A stretch of DNA of 64,000 nucleotides from Candidatus Sabulitectum sp. (GTDB taxonomy: Bacteria; Fermentibacterota; Fermentibacteria; Fermentibacterales; JCC-6): NCBI GenBank assembly GCA_023145375.1, contig JAGLDY010000051.1:1-64000 (forward strand), in the 5' to 3' direction. Shown piece after piece: positions 27,799 to 36,558 of the stretch; positions within the stretch are counted from its first letter, which is position 1; every line of letters starts with the position of its first letter. Position numbers and translations under genes: made by a program. Under the pieces are notes generated by a model. The model saw only the letters and a program-made list of their open reading frames with translations, searched no databases and was not told the DNA's origin.

Positions 27799-29016
27799 AT
27801 GCGCAGGAAATTATTATTTCTTTGTCTGTTCCCGTGCTTTTTTTCAGTCAGTACAGCATGGGCCCAGTATGCCTGTGATCCAGGAGAGCTTCCTGAATTG
27901 TCCGATGCATACCAGTTGGACATAATTACGATCAAGCCGGTTCCCGGAAGGGCCATGGTTCCCGGCATGGAGGTTGTGAGTGCAGGCGGAGCGGCTGCTC
28001 TTATGAGTGAACCCTCCTGGGAATCAGAGGAGCGCGGAGAGCTGAATGCACTGGTATCCAGGCGTATTCTGGGCGTTGCTGTGGATGAATCCGGTGATAT
28101 ATGGTACATGCTGAGAGGGAATGAACAGGCTTCCGGGAGAGTCTGGTGCAGAGGGAACTTACTTGTGCCGGACCCGAACCGGGCAAACAATGTGTCCTTT
28201 CTGGTCTGGCAGGCCTCCGAATGTGTTTCGAATGGTCAGATGAGCAAGGCACACAGGATCATAGAAAACACCGATGGAATTGGTATTATCTCCGAAGAGG
28301 GCGATGAGGTGTTGATTCTTATTTACAATCCAACTGATCCTGTAACAAGTGATCATGAAGAGATGTACTGGCAGCAGGATTGTATTTTCCTGTTTGCGGG
28401 AACACAGGGTTTCAGCTATGAAGTTATTTTTAACGAGGCCTGTGTTCACGAACTCAGCCCATCCGGAAAGTATTTTGCCGTGGGGGCGGACGGAACCGGA
28501 GTGTTCAGGGGCCCTGTGTTTGTGGTTGATACTGAAACCTGTGTGAAATACCTGTACGATATTCCAGGCACAGCTGTTGGAGCCACCTTTAACTGGTTTG
28601 ATGATGATTTTTTTATGATTCAGAGCGTTGGTCCATGGCCTGTGCTGGAAGACTGGTATCTTGGGAATCAGCCATGGATAAACTATTCATACATGACTGA
28701 GGCAGAGGGATCACCGAAAAATGTTGTTCTTATCCACGGGAACAAGGCATGGATGATACTGCCGGAAGACAGATACTACAACTATTGGATGAGCAATAAC
28801 TGCGGTGTTTACGGGAATGGCATTTATTTCCATGTAACGGCATCGCCCAATGTAATTCCGCCCCTGGCGGGAATTGAATCATTCAGCGATTTTTCCCAGT
28901 GGATTGATTCAACAGGAGGTCAGAGTGTGGCCTTTCCGCAGTTTGAGTTTCGTATTGATGTTGATATGCGGAACATGAGTGTGTCCTGTTCCCGGACACA
29001 CTCTCTGACCGAATGA
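27799..29016 (+). CDS. Secreted protein of unknown function
   Basis: A 405-residue protein with a clear signal peptide (RRKLLFLCLFPCFFSVSTAWAQ, cleavage after AWAQ). The mature part is beta-rich and aromatic, with repeated 'D.G..W' and 'GKYF.VG' turns, perhaps a small propeller. I do not recognise a named family. Cysteines (about 5 in the mature region) could form disulphides. It follows the FGE-like gene after 31 nt with a GAGGGGAG ribosome site, so it is likely the last gene of this exported-protein operon. Its stop is 4 nt from the convergent propeller gene. Confidence 0.65.
   Translation: MRRKLLFLCLFPCFFSVSTAWAQYACDPGELPELSDAYQLDIITIKPVPGRAMVPGMEVVSAGGAAALMSEPSWESEERGELNALVSRRILGVAVDESGDIWYMLRGNEQASGRVWCRGNLLVPDPNRANNVSFLVWQASECVSNGQMSKAHRIIENTDGIGIISEEGDEVLILIYNPTDPVTSDHEEMYWQQDCIFLFAGTQGFSYEVIFNEACVHELSPSGKYFAVGADGTGVFRGPVFVVDTETCVKYLYDIPGTAVGATFNWFDDDFFMIQSVGPWPVLEDWYLGNQPWINYSYMTEAEGSPKNVVLIHGNKAWMILPEDRYYNYWMSNNCGVYGNGIYFHVTASPNVIPPLAGIESFSDFSQWIDSTGGQSVAFPQFEFRIDVDMRNMSVSCSRTHSLTE
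28977..29003. terminator. Hairpin at convergent gene ends
   Basis: A perfect 10-bp inverted repeat (gagtgtgtcc at 28977-28986, ggacacactc at 28994-29003, 7-nt loop) lies inside the last codons of the forward secreted-protein gene and 18 nt beyond the stop of the reverse gene. There is no T-run on either side, so it may act as a factor-assisted or RNA-stabilising end structure. Confidence 0.4.
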
Positions 29017-29020
29017 ATTT

Positions 29021-30232
29021 CTACAGTGCAATCACTTTGACTGAATTCACAGTTCCTCTGATCGTTGAGGTTACGATCAGTACTCCTGTGGGAACATTCC
29101 CCAGGTGGAACTGCCGTGTTTCATTTTGAGCTATTACAGTTTCAGCAGTCCATACTGTTCTTCCCGACAGATCAATAGCACTGAGAGCAACGGTTCCACC
29201 TTCTGAACAGGTCACTGTAACTGATGGTGAGGGTGAGGGCGAGTCAACTACGCTCAGAATGTGACTGTGCAGAGGCGTATCAATTCCCGATTGGTCAAAG
29301 CCGATAACTTTTATCCTGTTGTCTCCAGTGCATACCACGAAGAGCCTTTCTCCGTCAGGGTGAACGGCGATATTTGCCGGGCCGCCGGAAATGGGGATAT
29401 CTCCTTTCCAGGTCAAATCGCTTGTTCCATATACGGTGACAGTGTTCTGCTCCGGGCAGACCCCGTACAGATAGGGTAAATCAGGTAGAACAACCATTTT
29501 ATCAGGAGCATCCTCAGGGCATGGTATTGTTCCATACACTGTAAGTGATGGAATATCCATGACTCCTATCAGGTTCCAGGAGCGGCAGGAGAGGAACAGC
29601 TTTGTGCCATCACCTGAAACAGTACAGCAGTAACTGTCCATGCCGCTGTTGAAATGCGTAAGAAACCCGGTGGAAGGGTTTATCACCGCTTCCTGCGAAC
29701 TGCCGTCATCCGCAGCAAACAGCATATCCTGCAAAGGAGTTACAGCAAGGGAGTTTATCTCTTCACCTGCCCAGAAACACTCCTCAACCATTTGAGCTTC
29801 TGTATCTATCACAGTGAGCATACCGGTTTCATGGGAAAGATAAATCGTATTTTCTTCAGAGCAGAGAACCATGTCTGTGGGTGAGGGCTGGACTGTAAAA
29901 GAGCTCTCCACTGTAAGCGTTGATGTGTTGATCACGTGTACCACATTGTTCTCCTGGTCAGCCACATAGAGATAGTCACCGGAAGCATCGCATTCCAGGG
30001 TAACCGGTTCCCCGTCAATTGCGACAAGCCCCGCCAGGGAGAAATCCGAGAAGCCGTTGATATCAATTGCAGTGGCGAACCCGAATTTTACAGCGACATA
30101 GGCCCTGCTGCCGTCAGGGGAGAGGCACACATCCGAAGGATTCTGACCCACCGAGACAGAACCCAGGAGTGTATCCGGGAACTGCGCCACTGCAATGGAA
30201 GCGATAATCAATACGAATGCTGGAAATTTCAT
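29021..30232 (-). CDS. Secreted YVTN/YncE-like beta-propeller with C-terminal sorting-like domain
   Basis: A 403-residue protein with signal peptide (KFPAFVLIIASIAVAQ). Residues about 25-320 form a seven-bladed-type propeller with repeats such as NPSDVCLSPDGSRAYVA, ASGDYLYVADQENN and GPANIAVHPDGERLFVV. Residues about 330-403 form a small beta domain (VALSAIDLSGRTVWTAE ... GNVPTGVLIVTS ... VKVIAL) that resembles the FlgD-like or Por/T9SS C-terminal modules of FCB bacteria. This supports cell-surface sorting but is not proof of a type IX system. It follows the ABC permease by 16 nt with GGAG before the ATG, so it belongs to that operon. Confidence 0.7.
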   Translation of the reverse strand: MKFPAFVLIIASIAVAQFPDTLLGSVSVGQNPSDVCLSPDGSRAYVAVKFGFATAIDINGFSDFSLAGLVAIDGEPVTLECDASGDYLYVADQENNVVHVINTSTLTVESSFTVQPSPTDMVLCSEENTIYLSHETGMLTVIDTEAQMVEECFWAGEEINSLAVTPLQDMLFAADDGSSQEAVINPSTGFLTHFNSGMDSYCCTVSGDGTKLFLSCRSWNLIGVMDIPSLTVYGTIPCPEDAPDKMVVLPDLPYLYGVCPEQNTVTVYGTSDLTWKGDIPISGGPANIAVHPDGERLFVVCTGDNRIKVIGFDQSGIDTPLHSHILSVVDSPSPSPSVTVTCSEGGTVALSAIDLSGRTVWTAETVIAQNETRQFHLGNVPTGVLIVTSTIRGTVNSVKVIAL

Positions 30233-30248
30233 CTTATTCTCCGTTAAT

Positions 30249-31532
30249 CTATCTGCGTAACAGTTCTGTTACCGGTGTGGCAAGTATTTTTCTGAAAAAG
30301 AACCAGGCTGATACAGTTGAAATAACAAGAACAAGACCAAGCCCTGCAGACAACCAGCCAACAGGGTAGACCGCCAGTGAGCTTACAGCCATTTTCAGCA
30401 CAGGAAGCAGATTCAGGAGCGTGGAACTTACAATGTACGATAGCCCGCAACCCAGCAGACCACCGAACACTGTGCTGAACAGAGACATGAAAAATATCTG
30501 GAAGGCGAAAATGTACACAAGTCTTTCCCGCCTGGTTCCCAGAGCCACCAGAACACCCAGTGCATAGGATCTGTTCTTAAGGTCTGCAACAAGAGTGTGT
30601 ATGGCACTGGCCACAGCGGAGAACAGGATAGCTGCCGCAAGAGCTCCCAGGGCTGCAGTTACAACCCCAACCAGGATCTCAGCCTTCTGAGCTATGCCCC
30701 GGCGGGTCTCTGCGGAAAGCCCCATTTCCTCTGCATACCGAACGATCTCCGGTACATCTTCGGCCTCGCTGGCAGTTACCATAAGGGCGCTGTATGTGTG
30801 CCTGTCATCCGGCAGGTATAGGGCGTTCACCTCTTCTACGAACTCGATTGGAACCGCCAGGGCAAAGAGTGCCATGTTTCTTGAAGTGCCCACGATCTCT
30901 GCTCTGATGTTTATGGGTGGAGACTGCAGTGAGGCTATGGAACTGCTGCCTACATTCACACGGACCTCGAGACCGATGACTCCTTCAGGGGTAAGACCCA
31001 TGAGTCCGTTGGATTCAGCGAAGCCTGCATTGTAGAGAATAAGAAGGTTCTCGCTGAGGATAATGGGAAGAGGTTTCATTGAGCTGTCTGCAAGTGTGTA
31101 GTTCCAGTCGATGTACTGAAGCATGGAATCCGGTACGAAAGCACTGGAGACACCCTCAAGGGTAATATCTGTGTAGTAATTCTGCCCTCCCAGGAGTCCT
31201 CTGAGGTATGCAGGAACATGGGCATAAACCTGTGGGTCTATCCTTTCCACCTGGGGCATTGCAGCAAGAGAATCCATTGTACTCTCAGTGATCTCAGTCC
31301 CTCCTCTTTCCGTCTGGAAGAAACCGGCCTGAACACCCATGGGTGTAATCCGGACCTGTTCCTCAGGAAGATCAGAGGAAAGGAATCTCTGGAGGATGTT
31401 GCCAACTCCAAGCCCTATGGAGATGAAGAAAACAAGAAGCAGAGAAGCAATGAGCAGCATACCCTGACTGAATACATAATCTTTCCAGTGACCGCGGTTC
31501 CAGAGGGAGATCGCTTTACGCATGTTTTTCAT
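30249..31532 (-). CDS. ABC transporter permease, FtsX/MacB family
   Basis: A 427-residue inner-membrane protein. One N-terminal helix (about residues 20-42) is followed by a periplasmic domain of about 230 residues and three C-terminal helices (FtsX domain), the MacB/LolC-like topology. The start ATG 31532 has GAGGGAG 6 nt upstream and overlaps the ATPase gene by 17 nt. The frame is open 24 codons further upstream without supporting signals. It pairs with the ATPase at 31516. MacB/LolCDE systems use mechanotransmission to move lipoproteins or peptides rather than classical substrate translocation. Confidence 0.85.
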   Translation of the reverse strand: MKNMRKAISLWNRGHWKDYVFSQGMLLIASLLLVFFISIGLGVGNILQRFLSSDLPEEQVRITPMGVQAGFFQTERGGTEITESTMDSLAAMPQVERIDPQVYAHVPAYLRGLLGGQNYYTDITLEGVSSAFVPDSMLQYIDWNYTLADSSMKPLPIILSENLLILYNAGFAESNGLMGLTPEGVIGLEVRVNVGSSSIASLQSPPINIRAEIVGTSRNMALFALAVPIEFVEEVNALYLPDDRHTYSALMVTASEAEDVPEIVRYAEEMGLSAETRRGIAQKAEILVGVVTAALGALAAAILFSAVASAIHTLVADLKNRSYALGVLVALGTRRERLVYIFAFQIFFMSLFSTVFGGLLGCGLSYIVSSTLLNLLPVLKMAVSSLAVYPVGWLSAGLGLVLVISTVSAWFFFRKILATPVTELLRR

Positions 31533-32187
31533 GAAGAACTCCCTCTCTGAGTTCAAGAACTCTGTCTGCTCTGGAGAGTATCCTCTTTGAGTGGAGGACT
31601 GCAACTATGGCAAACCCTCTCTCCTTTCGCAGTGTGTCAAGCAGATCGAAGAGGTTTTCCTCGCTTTCCTCATCCAGGCTTGCTGTGGGCTCATCCGCCA
31701 TTAGAACCCTGGGGTTGTTCACCAGTGCTCTTGCGGAAGCCACCCTTTGTCTTTCGCCCCTGGAGAGGAATCGTGTTGGAGTGCTGTCGTTTCTGAGGCC
31801 GAGCCTTGAGATGATGGTTGCTGCATCATCTTTTACCGCTTCTGTGTCTGTTCCGCTGAAAACAGCTGGAAGAAGAACGTTGTCCAGAGCGTTGAGATTG
31901 GGAAGCAGGTGAAAGTCCTGGAAAATGAAACCCAGGAATTCCCTTCGGAGTTCCGCAAGTTCCGAAGATGATGCTTCCACCGCATTTACCCCGTTGATAA
32001 GCAACTCGCCTTCGAAAGTGGGGTCGAGAGCCCCAAGCACGCCAAGCAGTGTTGATTTGCCAACTCCACTTTTGCCGGTAACAGCCACAAATTCACCCTC
32101 CAATAAACTGAAATTTGTCCCGTTGAGTACTTTAAGGTTCTCGAAAGTCTTAATGATGGAGCCGGCGCTGATCAAAGATCTACTCAT
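31516..32187 (-). CDS. ABC transporter ATP-binding protein, LolD/MacB type
   Basis: A 223-residue ATPase. Walker A is GKSGVGKST, the signature region is FLSRGERQRVASARAL (LSRGE in place of LSGGQ), Walker B is VLMADEPTASLD, and an H-loop His follows (AVLHSKR). The length and close linkage to an FtsX permease place it in the MacB/LolD/FtsE group. The ATG at 32187 overlaps the lipoprotein stop (ATGA). The open frame extends 74 codons further upstream across the lipoprotein gene but has no family sequence. Confidence 0.88.
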   Translation of the reverse strand: MSRSLISAGSIIKTFENLKVLNGTNFSLLEGEFVAVTGKSGVGKSTLLGVLGALDPTFEGELLINGVNAVEASSSELAELRREFLGFIFQDFHLLPNLNALDNVLLPAVFSGTDTEAVKDDAATIISRLGLRNDSTPTRFLSRGERQRVASARALVNNPRVLMADEPTASLDEESEENLFDLLDTLRKERGFAIVAVLHSKRILSRADRVLELREGVLHEKHA

Positions 32188-33023
32188 AGAACACCCCCCC
32201 CTACCAGCTGAAGTAGAAGAGTGAAGCAGCTGTCCGTGTTTATCTGTGTATCTGATATGGCGAGTTCTACCGAGGTTACTCCTCCATCCCGCCTGGCAAG
32301 GATCACTCCTGCATGAAGAGGTTCCCCGGTGTCCGCCTCCGGCCATGAAAGGGAGAGAGAAAGGGCAGCAGGCTTCACCGTCTCGGCTATATCCTTGTAG
32401 TCTGTCCACCAGGGTATCTGCCTCTCGAGAGGAAGAAGCGATACGAATCCGAAGAGATTCCCTGGAAAAAGAATGGTGATATGTCTGTCTTCAGGTATCA
32501 CCTCAAGAAGAGAAGCGTCTGCCTCGAGGGAATCATCCTTCTTCAGATCCAGCCAGTTGCCAAGTGTGATATGAGGAGCCGGACCTATGTAAACAGCGGT
32601 CCATCCGTCCTTTCCTGTTACTGAAGCTCTTGCATACCCGTGCTGGGATATCAGGTCTACCCTGTTTTCCTCCTGCATGGGGTCCAGGTCAAGAACCCTG
32701 GCGGCAAGGGCAGTTGCATACTCGGTGGAAGTGCTGCGTGAGAGAATAAGAAGCTGTGGTTCCAGTGTTGAAATATCCACACCAACAATGGAAATTCCCA
32801 GAGGACCCTTCTTAAGCAGGGAATCAGCAAGAACAAAACCGCTGAAGTGATCTCCCGCAAAGGATGTCAGCCCGGAATTCAAACCAGGCTCAATATGTAT
32901 GTGCAGCAGTGCTGTGCCTGGGACAAGGTGCAATTCAGGAACCGGATCTTTCCCGCCGCAACCGGAAAGCAGAATTGAACCCGTTAAGATGACTAAAAAA
33001 GTAAAAAGTACTATCTTTCTCAT
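32184..33023 (-). CDS. Putative lipoprotein of unknown function, ABC operon
   Basis: A 279-residue protein with a lipoprotein signal: MRKIVLFTFLVILTGSILLSGC, lipobox LLSGC with Cys22, followed by GGKD. Asp is not at +2, so retention at the inner membrane is not predicted. The mature region is soluble, beta-rich and of no family I recognise. ATG 33023 is preferred to the GTG at 33044 because the signal peptide then starts correctly and CAGGAAAC precedes it. As the first gene of the operon with a MacB/LolD-type ATPase and permease, it may be a partner or the cargo of that transporter. Confidence 0.7.
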   Translation of the reverse strand: MRKIVLFTFLVILTGSILLSGCGGKDPVPELHLVPGTALLHIHIEPGLNSGLTSFAGDHFSGFVLADSLLKKGPLGISIVGVDISTLEPQLLILSRSTSTEYATALAARVLDLDPMQEENRVDLISQHGYARASVTGKDGWTAVYIGPAPHITLGNWLDLKKDDSLEADASLLEVIPEDRHITILFPGNLFGFVSLLPLERQIPWWTDYKDIAETVKPAALSLSLSWPEADTGEPLHAGVILARRDGGVTSVELAISDTQINTDSCFTLLLQLVGGGVL

Positions 33024-33128
33024 GTTTCCTGCAGCTCCGATCACAATTTTTGTTTTACAATATTCAGTATGAATTATGACTAAAAAATGTTCCTGTAAAC
33101 AGGTACATGGTTTTCACCGGTTTCAGCC

Positions 33129-33157
33129 TTGACGGTGTTTGCGTGTGATAGTATTAT
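33129..33157 (+). promoter_or_regulatory. Sigma-70-type promoter for tRNA-tuf operon
   Basis: TTGACG (33129-33134) and TATTAT (33152-33157) are separated by exactly 17 nt (5/6 matches each). Predicted transcription starts about 5 nt before the first tRNA. This is the clearest promoter in the window. Confidence 0.75.
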
Positions 33158-33168
33158 CGCTGTCCTGC

Positions 33169-33244
33169 GCTGGCGTAGCTCAATTGGTAGAGCAGCTGAT
33201 TTGTAATCAGCAGGTTGCGGGTTCAAGTCCCATCGCCAGCTCCA
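33169..33244 (+). tRNA. tRNA-Thr (TGT)
   Basis: A 76-nt cloverleaf with acceptor arms GCTGGCG/CGCCAGC, T-loop GTTCAAGTC and an encoded CCA. The anticodon loop tttgtaa gives anticodon TGT. It is the first gene of the tRNA-tuf transcript. Confidence 0.95.
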
Positions 33245-33287
33245 GGGGGAATAGAAAACGCGTAAAGCGTTGTTACATAAAGGATAT

Positions 33288-33373
33288 GGCGAGGTTCCCG
33301 AGTGGTCAAAGGGGGCAGACTGTAAATCTGTTGGCGGATGCCTTCGGTGGTTCAAATCCACCCCTCGCCACCA
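33288..33373 (+). tRNA. tRNA-Tyr (GTA)
   Basis: An 86-nt class II tRNA with a long variable arm, acceptor arms GGCGAGG/CCTCGCC, anticodon loop ctgtaaa (GTA) and encoded CCA. Confidence 0.95.
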
Positions 33374-33382
33374 TGGTTCTGA

Positions 33383-33458
33383 GCGGGAGTAGCTCAGTTG
33401 GCAGAGCATCAGCCTTCCAAGCTGAGGGTCGCGAGTTCGAGGCTCGTCTCCCGCTCCA
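33383..33458 (+). tRNA. tRNA-Gly (TCC)
   Basis: A 76-nt cloverleaf with acceptor arms GCGGGAG/CTCCCGC, anticodon loop cttccaa (TCC), T-loop GTTCGAGGC and encoded CCA. Confidence 0.95.
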
Positions 33459-33494
33459 GAACCGGTAGATGGAGTACAGCGACAGGTTTTGGGT

Positions 33495-33570
<76 letters not shown>

Positions 33571-33661
33571 CGAGGCCTTTGTGTGTGTATGTGGTGAAAG
33601 ATTGAGTTGAAGAGGATACCGGCGGATTGTCGCAAACCCTTACCGAGAGTAGGAGTAGCCC

Positions 33662-34858
33662 ATGGCTAAAGAAAAATTTGAGAGGACCAAGCCCCATGTG
33701 AATGTGGGTACCATTGGTCACATTGATCACGGTAAGACAACTCTTACCGCTGCGATCACAAAGTGCCTCGCAACGCAGAACGATGCTGTTCAGTTCGTTG
33801 CATTTGACCAGATCGATAATGCACCTGAAGAGAAAGCTCGCGGTATAACGATCGCCACTTCTCACCAGGAGTACCAGACAGAGAACAGGCACTATGCCCA
33901 TGTTGACTGTCCCGGTCATGCTGATTACATCAAGAACATGATCACAGGTGCCGCGCAGATGGATGGTGCCATTCTTGTTATAGGCGCCAACGATGGTGTT
34001 ATGGCTCAGACCAAAGAGCATGTTCTTCTGGCTCGCCAGGTGAATGTTCCCAGAATGGTTGTTTTCCTTAACAAGGTTGACATGGTTGATGATGATGAGC
34101 TTATCGAGCTCGTTGAGATGGAGGTCCAGGAGCTTCTTGAGAAGTACAAATTCGAAGAGGACAGTCCTATCATTCGCGGTTCTGCTCTCAAGGCTCTTAA
34201 CAGTTCAGGCCAGCCTGATGATCCTGATGCCAAGTGTATCTATGAGCTCATGGAAGCTGTCGACACCTGGATCCCAACCCCGGAACGCGATACAGACAAG
34301 CCTTTCCTTATGCCTGTTGAAGACGTGTTCTCGATCCCCGGTCGCGGTACTGTTGCCACCGGTCGTATTGAGCGAGGCGTTATTCACACTCAGGATAAGA
34401 TCGAGCTTGTGGGAGTCCGCGAGACTCGTCCCACGGTCTGCACCGGTGTTGAGATGTTCCGTAAGATCCTGGATGATGGTCAGGCCGGCGATAATGTTGG
34501 TCTTCTTCTCAGAGGTGTTGGCAAGGACGAGATCGAGCGTGGCCAGGTTATTGCCAAGCCCGGTTCCATCACTCCTCACACCAAGTTCGAGGGAGAGGTC
34601 TACATTCTCAGTCAGAAGGAAGGTGGCCGACACAAGCCATTCTTTAATGGCTACAGACCTCAGTTCTATCTCAGAACAACCGATGTTACAGGAGCGATCG
34701 GCCTGCCTGAGGGCGTGGAAATGATAATGCCTGGAGACAACGTGAAAATGACAGTTGAACTTATTACTCCCATCGCCATGGAAGAGGGTCTCCGTTTCGC
34801 TATACGCGAAGGTGGCCGTACCGTAGGCGCAGGAGTGGTTACAAAAATAATTAAGTAG
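33662..34858 (+). CDS. tuf: Elongation factor Tu
   Basis: A 398-residue GTPase delivering aminoacyl-tRNA to the ribosome. [10 protein letters not shown] (P-loop), RGITIA (switch I), DCPGHADY (switch II) and NKVD (guanine specificity) are all present, and domains II and III run to the usual VGAGVVTKI ending. It sits 91 nt after tRNA-Thr with a purine-rich site (AGTAGGAGT). It is the only tuf gene in the window. The usual site between fusA and rpsJ lacks one, so tuf is served by the tRNA promoter. Confidence 0.98.
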   Translation: MAKEKFERTKPHVNVGTIGHIDHGKTTLTAAITKCLATQNDAVQFVAFDQIDNAPEEKARGITIATSHQEYQTENRHYAHVDCPGHADYIKNMITGAAQMDGAILVIGANDGVMAQTKEHVLLARQVNVPRMVVFLNKVDMVDDDELIELVEMEVQELLEKYKFEEDSPIIRGSALKALNSSGQPDDPDAKCIYELMEAVDTWIPTPERDTDKPFLMPVEDVFSIPGRGTVATGRIERGVIHTQDKIELVGVRETRPTVCTGVEMFRKILDDGQAGDNVGLLLRGVGKDEIERGQVIAKPGSITPHTKFEGEVYILSQKEGGRHKPFFNGYRPQFYLRTTDVTGAIGLPEGVEMIMPGDNVKMTVELITPIAMEEGLRFAIREGGRTVGAGVVTKIIK

Positions 34859-34867
34859 AGGTTAGCG

Positions 34868-35017
34868 GTGAGAATAATAGCAACACTTGCCTGCACTGAG
34901 TGCAAGCGCAGGAACTACACCACTACCAAGAACAAAAGGACCCATCCCGAGAGGATGGAGCTTAAGAAGTACTGTAGATTCTGCAGAAAGCATACTCTGC
35001 ACAGAGAAGGCAAGTAG
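34868..35017 (+). CDS. rpmG: 50S ribosomal protein L33 (zinc-ribbon form)
   Basis: A 49-residue protein starting at GTG 34868. It has the [18 protein letters not shown] opening and two Cys pairs (Cys9/Cys12, Cys36/Cys39), so it is the zinc-binding C+ form. It lies 9 nt after tuf and before tRNA-Trp and secE, the conserved position of this gene. Confidence 0.93.
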   Translation: MRIIATLACTECKRRNYTTTKNKRTHPERMELKKYCRFCRKHTLHREGK

Positions 35018-35048
35018 ACAGTACTGAACGGTTACGAAGAGCGGCCAA

Positions 35049-35124
35049 AGGGCAGTAGCACAATTGGCAGTGCATCGGACTCCAAATCCGAAGGTTGAGG
35101 GTTCAAGTCCTTCCTGCCCTGCCA
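35049..35124 (+). tRNA. tRNA-Trp (CCA)
   Basis: A 76-nt cloverleaf with acceptor arms AGGGCAG/CTGCCCT, anticodon loop ctccaaa (CCA) and encoded 3' CCA. The discriminator base is G, as expected for tRNA-Trp. It lies between rpmG and secE as in many bacteria. Confidence 0.95.
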
Positions 35125-35163
35125 GCCACTCTTTGAGACCAGCAATGAGGAAGGGGCGGGGAA

Positions 35164-35400
35164 ATGGCTGTAAAGACTGCTAGAAGCGGTAATCTGCTGA
35201 TCAGATTGTGGCAGATAGTCACAGTTTTTTTCGGAGAGGTAAAAGCCGAAATGATGAAGGTGGCATGGCCCAGTCGTGATGAAGCGATTTCCTCCACATG
35301 GGTTGTGATAGGTGCAGTTGTGGTTGTGGCGATCTGGATATTTGTAGTTGATAAGATCACTGCAATGACCATGGCCGGCCTTATTCGGCTTCTGGGCTGA
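35164..35400 (+). CDS. secE: Preprotein translocase subunit SecE
   Basis: A 78-residue single-pass inner-membrane protein. The conserved cytoplasmic segment EVKAEMMKVAWPSRDEAISST precedes one helix (VVIGAVVVVAIWIFVV). It clamps SecY in the SecYEG channel. It is the short form, without the two extra N-terminal helices of enterobacteria. nusG follows after 26 nt. Confidence 0.95.
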   Translation: MAVKTARSGNLLIRLWQIVTVFFGEVKAEMMKVAWPSRDEAISSTWVVIGAVVVVAIWIFVVDKITAMTMAGLIRLLG

Positions 35401-35426
35401 GAAGAATCTTCAGAGAAAGGCGCACA

Positions 35427-36035
35427 ATGACCGTAGAACCATTGGAGAATACCGACAGTGAACAGGGCGAGGTTGAGGTTGCGGCTGAGTCTGAAGAAGA
35501 GAACAGGAATTATAAGTGGTACGTGGTTCATTCTTTTTCCGGTTATGAGCAGAGAGTTGCCAAATTTCTTGAAGGCCAGCTGCTTCTCAGGTATCCCGGT
35601 CGTATTGGCAAGACCCTGATACCCACAGAAGAGGTTACCCACCGGAAGAACGGTAAGGAATACACAAGGGAAAAGAAGCTCTATCCGGGTTACGTCTTTG
35701 TTCAACTGGAGATATCGGACGAGATCATCATGGATATTCGTGCAATGAGCAATGTCAGTGGATTCCCTCCAATGAACAGAGGAAAACCTGTACCGCTTAC
35801 CGTTACCGACATGAAGAGGATCCAGGATCAGACCGCTGGAACCAGCGATAAGAAGATCGTCCGCATCCAGTTCAAGGTTGGTCAGACTGTGAGAGTAACC
35901 GATGGACCGTTCAGAAACTTTACGGGAGTAGTGGAGACTATTAACGCTGAACGGGGCAAGGTTAGAATAATATTTACGATCTTCGGGCGGAAAGCACCGG
36001 TTGAGATCGATTACAAACAGGTCAGGATGATCTGA
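35427..36035 (+). CDS. nusG: Transcription antitermination factor NusG
   Basis: A 202-residue protein. The NGN domain (KWYVVHSFSGYEQRVAKFLE, then LYPGYVFVQ) is followed by a C-terminal KOW domain (VGQTVRVTDGPFRNFTGVVE). It binds the RNA polymerase clamp and links transcription to ribosomes or Rho. An acidic leader of about 30 residues precedes the NGN domain, making it longer than the usual 180. Position after secE is canonical. Confidence 0.96.
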   Translation: MTVEPLENTDSEQGEVEVAAESEEENRNYKWYVVHSFSGYEQRVAKFLEGQLLLRYPGRIGKTLIPTEEVTHRKNGKEYTREKKLYPGYVFVQLEISDEIIMDIRAMSNVSGFPPMNRGKPVPLTVTDMKRIQDQTAGTSDKKIVRIQFKVGQTVRVTDGPFRNFTGVVETINAERGKVRIIFTIFGRKAPVEIDYKQVRMI

Positions 36036-36082
36036 GGGTATACCGGAACCTTCAGGCAATATCGTAAAAACCCGGTAAACTA

Positions 36083-36114
36083 CTGCTCACCCCAGTAAGG
36101 GGAGGGGTAAGCAG
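36083..36114 (+). promoter_or_regulatory. Candidate ribosomal protein L1 operator in rplKA leader
   Basis: A two-part hairpin lies before rplK: ctgct (36083-36087) pairs with agcag (36110-36114), a C/A mismatch follows, then acccc (36089-36093) pairs with ggggt (36104-36108) around a purine-rich loop. In many bacteria L1 represses rplKA by binding a similar internally interrupted helix here; assignment is by position and shape. Confidence 0.45.
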
Positions 36115-36129
36115 CAGAAAGGAGTAACC

Positions 36130-36558
36130 ATGGCCAAGAAAATCTTGGGCGTGGTAAAGCTTCAGCTCCCTGCAGGCAAGGCTACACCGGCACCACCGGT
36201 TGGCCCGGCTCTCGGCCAGTACGGTATAAATCTGGCCGGATTCTGTAAGGACTTCAACGCCCGAACCCAGGGTAAAGAAGGACTTATCGTTCCTGCGGTA
36301 GTAACTGTCTACAAAGACAGAAGCTTTACCTTCATACTCAAGTCCCCCCCTGCTTCAGTACTTCTGAAAAGGGCAGCTGGACTGGCGAAAGGATCTGCTG
36401 AACCCAACCGTGAAAAGGTCGGAACTGTCACAGTTGAACAGTGCAGAGAGATCGCCAAGCTGAAAATCAAGGACCTGAATGCAGCAAACGAGGAATCTGC
36501 TATCAGAATGATAGCCGGAACCGCGCGCAGCATGGGCCTGGAGGTGGTGGATGGCTAA
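36130..36558 (+). CDS. rplK: 50S ribosomal protein L11
   Basis: A 142-residue protein of the GTPase-associated centre. The N-terminal domain has [20 protein letters not shown] and [15 protein letters not shown]; the RNA-binding C-terminal domain has the usual length. It is needed for factor-dependent GTP hydrolysis and RelA activation. AAAGGAG precedes ATG 36130. It overlaps rplA by 8 nt. Confidence 0.97.
   Translation: MAKKILGVVKLQLPAGKATPAPPVGPALGQYGINLAGFCKDFNARTQGKEGLIVPAVVTVYKDRSFTFILKSPPASVLLKRAAGLAKGSAEPNREKVGTVTVEQCREIAKLKIKDLNAANEESAIRMIAGTARSMGLEVVDG

Noticed and set aside
30249-32187. A complete MacAB-TolC-like efflux system
   Set aside because: ATPase and permease are separate, and no membrane-fusion protein or outer-membrane channel is encoded nearby, so the name would overstate the evidence.
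35103-36059. 318-codon reverse open frame opposite secE and nusG
   Set aside because: Lies wholly against two unmistakable genes and a tRNA; composition is that of an antisense shadow.
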